Assembly (NCBI GenBank): GCA_032209605.1 | Contig: JASFXZ010000039.1 | Location: 1,116,001 to 1,180,000, forward strand | Source: Mactromeris polynyma | Taxonomy: Eukaryota; Mollusca; Bivalvia; Venerida; Mactridae | Direction: 5' to 3' | DNA: 64,000 nt | In this document: one piece after another, positions 39,501-54,500 of the stretch | Numbering within the stretch: the stretch's first letter is position 1 | How the letters are laid out: every line of letters begins with the position of its first letter | Notes under the pieces: generated by a model | What the model was told of the DNA's origin: nothing | The model's database searches: none | The model's input: only the letters and a program-made list of their open reading frames with translations | Program-made: the position numbers and the translations under genes

Positions 39501-42500
39501 TACTGAACTGTAATATACGACTTACCGATTAAATGCTTAAATAACAGTGCAGTATAACCAACCACAACAATCACAGCAATGACACAATCAATGTTAAACA
39601 CAATTATGTTACTGCTGTTAATAAGATTGTTCCCAGAAGATTCTAATTTACTGTAATAGCTCCCCACCCACTCTCTTATTAATGCATGTATTATTTCCAA
39701 AATGTTGGCCTACACAATTGCATGTGATACATTAAGACGAAAAGTAAACATTTTAGAACAAACAAACACACACCTGAAATAGTAGAAAAAATCAAATTGC
39801 TGGAAGAACCATTGTTTAAGCATTTTATTAATATGCATTGCTATATTCACGCTATTTCTCTTAAAGCTTATTCTATGTACACGTAATTATTTTCTGTACA
39901 TGTAATATCGTCATCAGATGTGGTTTGTCCTATTGCACAACTTATTCGTTGACATTCACCACACTCTGATGAACAATCCAACCCATGCTTCCCGTAAGTA
40001 CAACACTTGGTGTCACACTTAGCTTTACAGTTACATCTGATTCGATAAACGTAATAAATACATGCAGGTCACACATGGGTCTTAATTTGCGACAGCATAT
40101 TTCTATCCTCGGTCCAAAACCATGGATTCATACCATACGTATAGCTTAACCAATGTTGCACTTGCAGATAAACACACTGCTGCACTTGTAGGGGGTAAAG
40201 CATGGACTTTCATGAACAAAAGTGTGGTTGTCATGACTTTGGTTACGCTCCCATACGTGTATGCAGCGCTTTCATTACAGGACCGCTGATTTATTGCTTT
40301 ATGACCTAGCATATTTTGATATTTGACCTTTTAACATGTCTGATTTAGCCAATGAGACATCGCAGTATACAGTATAACTGCCTTGTTGTACTAATTTTCA
40401 TTGGTCGGTAAGGCACGTGACTTCTGAGTTTATAATACAGTAGAACTTCGAAACCTCGAACAATTTTGGCTCGAACACAGTAGATACCTCGAACAGGTTC
40501 TTAAGTCCCGACCAAATCCCTTCTCATTTAATATTATCTAACAGTAGATCACTCGAGCAGTGATAGGTCGAATTCTCGAACATAGCTACCATTGCATTCA
40601 TTTCCCCCCAGAAATAGGTCGAACAATACTGTACATATCAACTTTGATTGATCAGTTGATATTCTTTTGTTTGTTGACAAGGAAGATTGGCAACATATTG
40701 CATTCGCACGTCGTGCATATTACTTGACCTTTATACTACATTGTAAATATAATATATTCATGTACGTATTTGACAAACAATCGTTAAGTAGATCATAACA
40801 TACTTAATGAACAATAGAAGGGAAATTTTAAACAATAGGGCAAACTTCATTGTCAAATACGATGTCATGACTGGTATGAATTCGACCGGAAATGTATTTG
40901 ATTTGAATCATTAGTTGATGTATACATCTTCGTATATACATGCACATCGTGCTAAGTACTTGACTGTTGAACTACATTGTATATATAATATATTTATGAA
41001 CGTATTTGACAAACAATCGTTAAGTACATCATTACATACTTAATGAACAATAAAATTTCTCTTCTAAACAATAGGGCAAACTTCATTGTCAAATCCAATG
41101 TGATGACTGGTATGAATTCGACCGGAAATTAATTTGATTTGAATCATTAAGTGATGTATAAAAGTTCTTATTGTATGTCTTCCATGAACGACAAACTTGT
41201 TATTACTGTTCTTCTAAAAATAGTACATTGGCGTTGTAATTTCATGATGGTTATGGTTTCTTTTCATCCATTTTTTATTTATTATTATTATAGATTATGC
41301 TATGACTATTGATCGAAGTGCATTCAATATGACAACACAAACAACACTCGCCTGTCATGATTTCAGCAAGCTTAATACACCTGTACCTGCGACAGTCAGT
41401 TTGTACATACACATGTTGACCATAGATACAAGCAGCATAATACAATTAGGAGATCTGTATCCTGTATCACAACGTAAAGTACAATCAAATGCAGTTACAG
41501 ATATAAAGGTCAACTTTATCAACTTTACCAGTACTATGAAATACATTACACTAATTACAAATATATAATATTATGGTTGAGATAAACATACATCGAACAA
41601 ATGAATATTTCGCCATTCTTCAATCTTGGGCAAACTTTTGGCACATATCCGCTTCTGTAGGAAAATAAATTTACAAGAAATATTTCAAGGTCACAAAAAT
41701 AATGTTCATCCGATTCGTTAAAATAGCAAAGTTTTGCGATTGATCTATGTATCAAATTTATGCTTTGGTAAGACAATGTGTGCTTTTTAATTATCTTAAC
41801 ATTTCAAACGAGAAAAAAAAGGCAAGAAGAAATAATTGAAAATCACTTAAATACGGCATGATATCAATCTAATCTGCAAAGGAATGACTATCGCATATAT
41901 TTTATGTACTTATGAGTTCATATATTATTGAAAATCTAATACTTACCTTATTGCCAGCAGTATTTATAGTGATTTTATACATTGTTTACATGTTTGTGCT
42001 GACGAATTCATCTTGATCAATGGGCGCTTGCGAATAATATTTATAACATGGTGTACAATATGCGCCATTCCTTCAAAGGTGTTTTCACATTTTTCATTTT
42101 CATTTTTTCTTCACTTTCTGCATCAACGATTTTATTAGACTTTTGATATGTTGTTTATACAGTATTATTCTAACACATATACTTGAAAACATTTCTGTTG
42201 CAATTATTTGAGGTAAAAATTAGACTATTTCTACGCTTTAAAGTAACTGAACTGATTTCATGAACCACATCCTGAACAGTGCTTGCTCAACCTTCTTTAA
42301 TGCATCTTTCCAGATTCGAACTTTTGGTTTGAGAATTGTCTAATGTTTAAGATCTGGTATTTTATCTTCTCAATTCTATTATCTATGATCATACATATTT
42401 TTATCGGAAATGAAGCTTGCTTTCCATCTGCCTTTAAAGAATAAAATTACCTTTTCCACAAACATATTGAACTTTTTTGCGCAAGTCAGTGGTGTCCTGA

Positions 42501-45500
42501 GGCGTCTTTGGGTAAACAGTTTGGCCCTATGTTGGTTTATACCTAAAAGTAGCTTTCTCGCGCATGATTTGTATTCCGTAGGGAGACTCGAGATTTCAAA
42601 ATACATTCAGACCAAGTGAGGAAGAGCATCACCTGAAAATATACACAATTAGGGTCGTCCCACACCTTACCAAAGTTAGGAAATAAAACTGAATAAAAAA
42701 CCGGGAGGAACAAATACCGTTAAAAGAGAGGGAAGGTGAGACAACTGGGGGCTGCAGAGAAGCATGGAGAGTCATTGACAACACAAAGGATTCTCAGCCC
42801 TGGACTTTTCAGAACTGTCGGTCAGAGACGAATCGACACTTAAACACAAAACTCGTACATAATGCCACGATTCATAACAACCACTTTGTTCTATAGTACA
42901 CGTGTTTCGCTGAATTCATACATATTGTTGATCTGTGTTGTTGTAGTTTCTGTTTGCCTTTCTCAACATCTTACTACATTGTAGTGTATGTACGTATTGA
43001 AGGAACGCTGATTGAACATACACCTATATTTTGTATCCAACTGAATGATGAATTTACTTTCCTTTCTTAAACAATCGTTCACTGAAAACTCTAGTTATAT
43101 CCTATTTTATTTTGCTAACTCTAAACATTTGTTTACATGTTGTCATTGGTCAATGTATAATATTTCATTATTTTTGTATATATATTTGCATTGTTTGTTT
43201 GTGTGAAATCATGGGCAGTTTGCCGAATATTTCGGAATAAACTATTCAAATATTGTAATCGAATACTACATGTCGTATTAAGCGCATATAAGAGAAATAT
43301 AATTACATGTACGAGCGTATAATGTTGGTCGTTACATAGCATATATTCCGGTTTTGTATTTTCCGTCATATTTTCTACAATGTATCAATATCGAAACAAT
43401 ATGTCGTCGCATTATTTCCACAACCCCATAACTAGTCTTTTTATGAGAGAAACAACTTTAAGAGTTTACCCTCTTGAGATAACTGTTACATACGGTGTTA
43501 TGGAATTGCATTTTATTTAAGTTATGTGCATTACAGAACAATATAGATAGTGCAGATAGAAAGAGCTTGGAAAGACGGTTTCAATGATACCAAATACTCA
43601 AAACCACCATAAATTAAGTTACGGGGTATTGGAGATAAGGCGACGATGTGTTGGGGTTCTGGAGATAAGGCAACGATGTGTTGATTGCCAAACATGAATA
43701 GCAAACACAATATTTTACAGTTCATTTACGTTGCTGGATGATTTGGCATTATATTTTTTGTGTAGGGTGTAGCTTGTTTGAAGCTATTCGTATTCTTATT
43801 GACTTCATGTTTGTATCTCTTTGCCAATTTTGTTATACATTATATACTCAGTACATTTAAAAACGCACATTTTTTATTAACCATACTTCTTTAAATTTCA
43901 TTTTATTACTTTTGATACTAATTTTTTTATGACAATACTTGTCGATTGTCATGAAATTAAGCAAACACGTCGCGTACACATGAATATCGTGTCAAGTTCT
44001 TTTCTTGTATAGTAAAAGTCAGTCAGTGAAAATTTAAAAGTCCCACATTGTGCGTTATTCAATGTACTAAGTATACATTGTGAAGTTTATCTCGGTACGG
44101 TTTAGTCACATTTTTATTTTTCTGTTGCTACGAAACAAATTTGTTTCTGCACAGTATACGGATCAGAAGAGCTAACATACCTGTAGTCCTACTCTTTCTG
44201 ACTCGTACAGGTAGTTCCTTAAACACTGCTGAATACATTCTCTGTTGCTTTTGATTGCAGTGAGCTAAAACGATTTATGATTTAGTTTAATTGCCATTTC
44301 GAAAAAAACTCGATCACTTATCTTAATGTAGTGAAGATATATAAAATACAAAATGGAACTTAAGGTCAGCTCTTTTGACCAGTATATACATGCTGAATAT
44401 ATACTTGGATGTTTATTTTTGTCAGGACCATGGTCACATGCCTCGCACCAAAACAACCTTCGCTCGGTAACTACCAAGTTACTCTCAGAGTGGACAATAC
44501 GAATCTTACCGGACCTTTGGTGACCTACATTCCGGAACCAAACATAACAAGCATCGACCCACAATACACAACGATTAGGTACCTTGAATTTACAGCATTA
44601 TCCGAAGTCTCGGGGATGGGATAAATTGCATGAGGGATAGAGCGCCTGGTTCCCAATCCAAGGGTTGTGGTTTCGAATCCCGTATTGGGCGAGGTTGAAC
44701 CGCAAACATCACAATCCCTGAAATAGGCAGGAGTACTGGTTATTAACACAGGAAGCAGTCATCGAGAGTGCTCAATATGAGTTTCAAGAACGTGTTTCAC
44801 TATCCAAGTACAATAATCTAGCTCAAACGTCTATCCTAAATCTCGGACACATAAACTTAGCTAGTACCCTTTGTACATGTAATATCGTGATTGCATCAAG
44901 CTTTAATAAAGATCTATACATGTATTTTCATAGTTACGTTATTACACACATAATTTAAGACTGTCACGTTTTTATTGCAATCAATTAAAATGGTAATCTT
45001 GCCGTGTCTATTCGTCAAACAGACATAAGCACCACATTGTTTTAACGAAGAGCTTTAATCGTTTTCATTATTTTTATTTAAAACAACGCATGCATTACGC
45101 TATAATGACATATTGAACTAAGAAAGTGTTTATTATTGCGTAACTTGCGAAGACCACTGCCAAAAAGTGATTACCCGCCAGTGCAATTAAACGTAGTTCC
45201 TAAACTATCTCCTGGACACATATTCTATTGAGTTTGATCGCAGTCAGCTAAAACATATGCATTTATGATTCAAGTGCATTGAACTATAGAAAATTCGACA
45301 GTAACCCGTAGAATCACGTTCACGGTTTCGGAACACTTTGTCTTGAGTGTGCAGCGAATATTCTCAAAATACAAAATGGTGGATTTAGCTCTTTTAACCA
45401 CTATATTTGTTCTATATTTCAGTGGTGGGATAGCATTGACGATTACAGGAGAGAATTTAGATGGTTTAGGAACGAACTTGTATCTTCATATACAAGAGGT

Positions 45501-48500
45501 AACATATATTACTATTATTGTATCAATACATTGCGTTGTTTTATAAATGTGTTGCTGTATTAGTGTAAGGATTCATTGTTCGGGTTTGTCCCTGGGGAGT
45601 ACATGGGTGGTATTCACGAAACATCTTAAGGTTTACCTTAAGATTGTCTTTATCCTTATTTTGTTTTCCTTAGTTATAGATAAGCAAATCCTTAACCTTA
45701 ACAGTTTAACAGTGCCACCTTAACAAAGGACAGTCTTAACATTAAGGAAAATATTAATTTCATCTAAGGAAAACGGACGATTCCTTATCTTTTAAGGAAA
45801 AAAACATGCTGCCATATATAATGGAAAGCTTAAGATAAGACATTTAGTGAATACCACTTAAGTTTTTTTTCTAAATATTTAAGGAAAATGTGTGGATATT
45901 AAGGAAAATATTACTTTTAAGGAAACCCTTAACCTTAAGATGTTTCGTGAATTCCACCCCAGGTTCGGGACACTACAAAAAAGGATTAGGTAGATCATAA
46001 TGTGTTCTTAACATAGTGTGAACCAAGTGCAGGATGACCAATTCAATGTTTAGGATAGGGATGTGTCAGATACTTAGTCTTTTCCTATGGTACTCTATCG
46101 TTCTTTGTTCATATTCTGAAATTATTATGTACATACAGTATCCGGAAACAGAATAAAACACATCTTAATTATAAGGCTGTTAAAGTAGACTGTTGACGTA
46201 TTACCCAAACTAGTAGGTTTATTTAAATCAGGTATATAAGCCATCAATGATTTATTAATAAATCGTATAACCCCTGGTAGAGGTATCAACCAGGTAATGA
46301 GATGCATTATCAACTACCGCATTTGATTTCTGGTGACGAAGACAACTTTCATACAAAATCCATTTCGTAACTCTACACAAATAAAACTGCCATAAGAAAT
46401 GCACATGTTTATCCCGTAGGAACACCAGTTATATATTTTGACTGGACTGAACAAGATGTATTGTTTGTCTTGAGTTCCTAATTGAGTACATCTTGTAGTT
46501 TTCAAGCAATATCTGCAAAACATACGGAGATTTGACATCGTTTGCCATCGAGTGCGTTACGCCTGGAATCAGTTCAATTACCACGGAACAGCCGTTCTTA
46601 CGTGATGATAACTGCCTTGATGCACCAATTGAAATACCCGTCTCAATTGTACCTGACCCCGTCATGGAAGAAGCGGACCAAACTATCAAGGAAGAGACTG
46701 AACCATTGTTCTTCAAGGTACTGAAATATCTTAAATGTTATTGTTGTGCGACTGTTTTGTTGATATAACAAGCTGATGTACAGAAACGTTTGTAATGAAA
46801 TAAACTCGGCAAACTACAGTTTACGATGGGAACCGTGTTTACGTTTTATTGCCTTTAAACAATGGTGGAATATATCTTCTGTATGAGTATTGTACTTACA
46901 AGATTATAATATGTTTGCTAGTCAATGAAAGACGCTGGCGTGATCGTACATTGTATATCTGTTGCTTCTTACAATTTCATTATGACAAGTCCTTTTGGTA
47001 TGTGATGCAATGTCACATTGAAAACCACTTGGCAATAGAAATTAGATGTAGTCAAAAGAGTTTCCCCGCCGTTTTGTGTTTGAGAATCTCTTTTGAATCA
47101 TCAATGTTGTACATATCTTACTGCAATCAAACTCAACAGAAGACGTATCTTTAGAAACTTCGTAAAATCGTACTTGTGGGTTAGCACGTGTGAACAGTAT
47201 AACACTACTGCTTCTATAACGTCGTAGATTAAACATAATAGTGAATATATACACTTTAGGGTAATAACCTTACATACATTCGAAAACATGATGTCACAAT
47301 ATCTGTTGGCGCCGCACAGTGTTTAGAGGTTGAGGTCCTCAATGAGGGGATCAGTTGCAAATTAACAAGAGAATCAATTCCAGAGCGCAATCTTAAAGAA
47401 AAAGTGGAGGTAAGGATAATACAAAATGTATATGAGTTCGTTATACAGTATAAGTCGTTGGGTAATGCGTGGGTTTAAACTTAAAACGTACATATGCCTG
47501 TACATGTATATACATGTATATTTGGTACTGAGCCTCGAACGTATATATATGTAGGCGACTTTTCATATGGTGAGGTGGTGAGGTGATATGTCTCGTATGT
47601 AGGTGTATCGAAGAATTGATATGTTTGGTAATACGCCTTGGGTGGATACCGGTGAGGTGATATGGTTCGTATGAAACATGGAAGGTGTATCGGTAAGGTG
47701 ATATGTCTCGTATGAAACCTGGGAGGTGTATCAGTGGGGGGGGGGGGTTCTCGTATGAAACCTGGAAGGTGTATCACAAGGGTGATACGTCTCGTATCAA
47801 TCCTGGAAGGTGTATCGGTGAGGTGAACCTCGAAGTATGTTGACGGTTTCATCCATACATGTACTTACTTATGTTTGCCTTTGATTATTTAAATAAACCA
47901 TCATATTGATATAACTTAAACCATTAAATAAAAAAAAATTATATTCAACCTTGATTATGTAAATGTAAAAGAAAAAAAGAAAAGTATTGTAATAGCACAA
48001 ACATGGTTAGCTGCTCAGCTGACCTTTTTCTAGTGGGAACACTTATTAAAACTTGAATCAAGAGAACGAAGGATTATGTTCACGTCATATTCACATAATG
48101 TTTGCAAATTATTTGTAATACCTACTACATAATACTATCTAATCGATAGTTGCTGTATACCTTCTAATGACAAATATGAAGAACAAGCCAGCTCACAATG
48201 AGAATGTTTGTAAAAGAGCATTTCGCATCAATTAAACGTTTTCTTCTGAATCTGAGTAATAGTCGATGTACTGCCTTTTACGTGTAAACTTGTTGTATTT
48301 AAGTGTCATATTGGGTTTCGAACCTATTATCTTGGAACGATTGCACTAGTAGAAATTCCGGATGGAAATGGACACAGCAAAACTAATGATGACACAAACT
48401 ACTCCGGTGTCATTATTGGAACACTGTTTGCCGCTTTCTGTTTAGCTTGCGTGGCTATTTATATCAGTCGAAGAATACACAGGAAGAGGAAGCGAGAGAG

Positions 48501-51500
48501 ATATAGCGCTTACTACAGCCATAACGGCCCTGTGATGAGCCTCGAGGGCTTGTCTGAGAGTCACGTGTCAGAAACACTTCAGGGTAGACCGAATGGTAAC
48601 TTATTACGTTATGCAGTATTGTGCATCTTGTCTAGAGCGGCCATTCCTTGAGCAACAACCATTCCTTGAGCAACAACATCTCTTCAACAACCAAACAAGT
48701 TTTTCATTTCATTATAATTTATTATTAATTTACTACATGTATATATATAGCAACAGCCTCTCAATAACAGCCGAACTTTGCGTCTACCAAAGTGTGTTGC
48801 TCTGGAGAGGTTGCATAATTTTCGAACATCAAGCAATTATATTCACAATTATAGACGACAACCAAGCTCTGAACATACCTCACATGTTTCAATCATGAAC
48901 CATAAAATGTGCTTGCTGTCTGAATTAATGTTTTTCGAACAAGTATTTATTTTTGTGATTAAATCATACATTTATTCCAACCTGAGTCATAATTTCGTAA
49001 CGAAATTATTAAACGAAATTACTGAACTTGTTAGCAAATGTTGATGAGTTTCCAATATACATGTCATATGCGTTAAGTACTAACAAACATATTCGTGTTA
49101 TACATTTATATTTTTCGTAGATTACATGGCGAGTAGATATCTGCGTGCTGACAACACAAATGTGAAGGAACAGATGCAATGGACTCCCATTATAACTCAA
49201 GACGTGCGCAATTTGCTAGATGATAAGGAGCTACTTATTTCCAAAGATTGTTTGGTGCTCGGAGAAATAGTTGGTCAAGGTAATTAAGTTCATCATTTTA
49301 AGGTTCTTAACATTAGGGGCCCCCATGCCCGAGTGGTTATGTTAACTGACTTGATAGCAAATGCACCTCTCTGTTGCGAATTCGAACCCAATCCGGGATG
49401 CATACTGTATGTGAGGAAGCTATTCAATTGACTGTGGAAGCTATCCAGCTCGTTCACAGTGAATGGTTCTACACAGGTGTTCGCCTTTTCCGAACATAAT
49501 CAGAGGCATCTTCTACCATAATAGCTTGGGAAGTCACAAGATGATCCTGGCTGTGTATAAAAGCCCCAAATACACAAATTCCTCACCAAACGATGTGGTT
49601 TGTATAAGTCAATAGAAGAACGAAACCGAGCAGGACATGCCACAAACAAATGCACCAGCCACCCCAAACGCACAGGGAGACATGAAAGATATACATACAT
49701 ACACGTCAGCGATTGAAAAGGCATAAAATGACACAATACAAACATAAATGATGGAAGAGAATAGAAGCACCACATTGGAACGATCAGTCATAAAAACGCC
49801 ACTGGGGGCTTAAACATTGTTTCAGGGTTCACCCAATCTCATATTTATCCTACAATCACCGTAATAAAACGAACAAGGTGCATATGGAAATCCCCGAAGG
49901 TCATCTCCCCAACGTATAAGATGGCGAACACAGGATGGTGAAACTTAAGGTACCTTATAAATACAAGAACATCATGGGCAATGCTGTAAGTATAGCACGT
50001 TCAGAATTCATTCAAAAATCTGTTTCAGACATACGGGTTGAGCAATGTAATATGCAATAGCTTCTACCTTGAAAGGAGGAAGATGCATTACTGTATGAAA
50101 TGGCAACACTTTTGAGAATGGTCATTTTAATCTATATCGTTTGAACATTGTATACATTTTGTATTGGCTTTCACGTTTAGTGCCTCTATTTATGAAGAGT
50201 ATATTTAAGTCATGCATGTAAATGTGTATTGTTACAGGACACTTTGGATGTGTCTACAAAGGATACCTACAACTGAACACTGAGAAAACAGAACGTATTG
50301 TCGCATGCAAAACACTACATAGTGAGTATGCATGTGAAAAGTAATATCCTAAACATATCATGTAGTTTCTTTTATATAGATGGTTAAGTCTACCTTGCTT
50401 CGTGATATATGCACAGTTCTTAGTGAATAGTAAAATATTTTCCTAAAAGGATGTTACTGCTCTTTATTGAGCTACTGTCAATTTTACATTCTACATTGGA
50501 TATTAAAGATATAAGTTTTCCAAACTTATCGTTTCCAAGTACATTATACATGTATGTAATGTATAGAACACTTAACTACAGTGATTCGTTATTTTACTAT
50601 CTTCTAAATGACCTACCTTTATGTTATTAACAATTATCTTTATAATGCTATTAAGAAGTTGTAATTATGTTTGCTTGAATCAAATCCGGTACAATATAAT
50701 ATCATGTATTACCCAATCAAAACTTCACTCACAGTGATATGAAATTTAAAGTAAACTGTAACAAATCTGTATCTACTAATTGATATACATGTTTAACCAA
50801 AAATAAATGATTTTATTGAACTGTTAACGACTGAAGTATTAGTAATACGTGATGTATACGTACACGCATTCAACGCAACCAGTGTCGCAGTGTGAATTGA
50901 TACCATAGTGATAAAAGTAGTTCTAAATATCCAATCGAATCATCTCAGCTATTCTAATAGACCTCGGAAGTAACGTGGGGGAAAAGTAGTGCCAAAATGG
51001 TTGTTGAAGTGAATGAATGTAGTCTCTGAGGAAAGTATGGAAAATGTTTCCCGGATCAGATGTCTCATAGCTAACAGTGTAGGAAAGCCGCATCACTTGT
51101 CGAGATTTTAGGTATATTCATACACGTACCTTCGAGATCTATTTGTCTACAGGTCTAATGGTAAGGAAATTGCCGAGATGGTGCGATTGCTAAATATCAA
51201 CAACACTATTAGTAAATTATGCCGGTTAGGTGCGACTTTGACACTAGCGATAACACACTATGTTTCATGATAGGAACTAATCCCGAAGAGCTGGATGTGG
51301 ACGCATTCCTGAGAGAAGCAATTGTCATGAAAGATTTTCACCACAAACATGTAATGGAGTTAGTCGGAATATGTTTGGGTATCAAAACGCTGCCATTAGT
51401 TATTCTCCCTTTCATGAAAATGGGCGATGCTCTGTCTTACATCAGAGATGTTAGTAACGTAAGTTGAATGCTTGAAAGCTTTTGTTTAATGAGAATGGGT

Positions 51501-54500
51501 GATGTCCTATCTGACATAAGAGTTGTCAGTCACGTAAGTTGGTTGCTTGATCTTTTTGTTTCATGAGAATGGATGATGTCCTATCTAACGTAAGAATTAC
51601 CAGTAACGTTAGTTGGTTGCTTGGTATTTTTGTTTCTTGAGAACGGGTGATGTCCTATCTGACTTTGAGTTGTCAGTAACGTAAGTTGCTTGCTTGATAT
51701 TTTTGTTTCATGAGAATGGGTGATGTCCTATCGGACATAGAGCTGTCAGTAACGTAAGTTGGTAGCTTGAAATATTTGTTTTATGAGAATGAGTGATGTC
51801 CTATCTGAAAATAGAGCTGTAAGTAATATACATGTAAGTTGATTAATGGAAATATTCTGTTTCATGAGAATGTCTCTGACATTGTTGTAGTTATAAGGTA
51901 TAACGGATGTGATGTCTTTGGCCAGATTAACACTCCAACGCAACCGTCTCGAAATACGGAACCCAATACAAATGTTTCCTCGGCTACTCGATATTAATTT
52001 AGGCTGTAATTTTTCTCGTTTCAATCAAATTCAAATATATAAGTCTTCTTCAATTATAGATTCCAACCGTGAAACAACTGGTATTGTTTGGTGTTGATGT
52101 AGCACATGGTATGGATTATTTATCCCAACTTAAATTTGTTCACAGGGACCTGGCGGCTAGAAATTGTATGTAAGTTGCCACATATTGGAACTGTATGGTG
52201 GCATATTACTGCATCCAGTTAGCATGATAGCGTTCGCGAATTGTTTCGTGTTAACCACTTAATTATTACGATAATTATCTAGCTATCTAGTTAATATTCG
52301 TGATAAATTTTCGGTAAGATAAATATCATACAACTAGAAACAGACTTGAAAGTGCCCAGAACTGCCACCTCTTACCTTTTTATGATGTATTACACTAGAT
52401 TTAAGTGGCAACACGAATCTTATCTAGTTGACCATTTATTATGTTACTTAATAACTCAAATTCGCGAATTTGAGTTATAAAGTAACATAATAAGTGGTCA
52501 ACTAGATAAGATTCCTGTTACCACTTACATCTAGAAGCCAACAATGAATAAGTGGTAACACGAATCTTAAGGGAACTTCGCGAATTTGAGTTTTTAAGTA
52601 ACATAATAAGTGGTCAACTAGATAAGATTCGTGTTACCACTTACATCTAGAAGCCAAAAATGAATAAGTGGTAACACGAATCTCAAGTGAAATTCGCGAA
52701 TTTGAGTTATTAAGTAACATAATAAGTGGTCAACTAGATAAGATTCGTGTTACCACTTACATGTAGAAGCCAAAAATGAACAAGTGGTAATACGAATCTT
52801 AAGTGAAATACGCGAATTTTAGTTATTAAGTAACATACTAAGTGGTCAACTAGATAAGATTCGTGTTACACTTACATCTAGAAGCCAAAATGAATAAGTG
52901 GTAACACGAATCTTAAGTCAAATTCGCGAATTTGAGTTATTAAGTAACATAATAAGTGGTTAACTAGATAAGATTCGTGTTACCATTTACAACTATAAGC
53001 CAAATTGCATTTATAAATAAGTGGTAACACGAATCTTAAGTGAAATTCGCGAATTTGAGTTATTAAGTAACATAATAAGTGGTCAACTAGATAAGATTCG
53101 TGTTGCCACTTAAATCTAGTGTAATACATCATAAAAAGGTAAGAGGTGGCATTTCTGGGCACTTTCAAGCCTGTTTCTAGTTTCATGATATTTGTCTTAC
53201 CGAAAATATAACACGAATATTAACTAGATAGCTAGATAATTATCGTAATAATTAAGTGGTTAACACGAAACAATTCGCGAACGCTATCATCATGCTAACT
53301 GGTGACAGTAATATGCCACCATAGAACCGTGAGTGTTTTCATTCAAACTAAATAGTTATTCCGGTACCAAAATATTGTGGCATTGTGAACGAGTCAATAC
53401 AAAACTTTGGGTGAGTGCGGTTTCTCTAAATAAAAAGTATGTACTGTATAACCAAACATTTATATCCTTTTCAGCGTGCAATGTTTAGCTAAGTCGCTTT
53501 ACCATCTGTCCTTTTGAACATGTTTACTGGTCAAATGAAACACGTGTAAAATACTGTTTACTTTGTTTACATTAACTGGACGTGTTCCTCCTTTTTTTGG
53601 CGGGAATGATGTTATCATTGGGGTTCTATAACAAGATTTGTTTATTTAATCTTACTTTTTATTGAAGCGTTCTGTTTACTTACCATTGTTATGATAATGA
53701 CTCTAGGCAAAGTTGTATTTTATTTTGCGCAGGATTGCAGACGATATGACTGTAAAAGTTGCAGACTTTGGTTTGTCACGTGATGTTTATGAAAAGGAGT
53801 ATTACACTTCCTGTGATAAAAAGGCCAAACTTCCGGTAAAATGGATGAGCCCAGAAAGCTTGGAATTTGGAATTTACACAACAAAATCTGATGTTGTAAG
53901 TAATTATTTGAAACTATATTCGCATACACAATTTACACCGTGACCACCGTCTTTGTCGCATATATACAGCAACTTCATGTACTCCTATAACACGGCATGT
54001 TGTATGCTCCATGGATAACGATGGAGCGTGTTAAAAAACTGTTAATTACTGAAATTTTACGTGTTCAAACAAGCATTATAGACAGTAGGAGGGACACATG
54101 ATTGAGGTTTATCATAGTAATGTTATTTTGGCCAATATCACTTAAGTTTCTCAAATCATTCGAAAAAAACCGACGGATTTCGTCAGTGTCTTATGCGAAA
54201 GTTCAATTGAAAGTTTCATTAAATGCAAGAAATGAAATGTACAATATACCGCAATAGAAGCGTAGTTTCCGTATATATATGCGGCGTAGACGGCGGCCAA
54301 GGTGGTTGAAGCCTCTTTGTTTAAATATATTAGTTTAACCTGATTAATGAGCACTAAATGACTTAATATTCCGATGCGCCATAGAACAACATTCTTCCAT
54401 TTAAGTACATTATTTTTATAGTTTCCCGTAAAGACATATTGTCTGTCTCCAAAGATATTTTTCTTTTTCTTTTATTGAAACCATTACATACTGTTCGCTG

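Larger units (their letters stand above)
37002..47409 (+). other. Gene 2 IPT/TIG repeat exons (four repeats)
   Basis: Exons 37002-37177, 38057-38180, 38801-38955, 44426-44578, 45423-45498, 46499-46717 and 47260-47409 encode the stalk. IPT1 starts [20 protein letters not shown] and continues through [12 protein letters not shown]2 has [11 protein letters not shown] and VTCLAP; IPT3 has PNITSIDPQ and [12 protein letters not shown] with [11 protein letters not shown]4 has GNNLTYIRK and [10 protein letters not shown]. The last five domain boundaries match gene 1 nearly residue for residue. The 5.5-kb intron 38956-44425 contains a transposon relative. Confidence 0.82.

Noticed and set aside
41302..41568. 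88-residue + strand ORF in the gene 2 intron
   Set aside because: It is the shadow of the EGF-like fragment on the - strand of the transposon relative; no domain or splice support.
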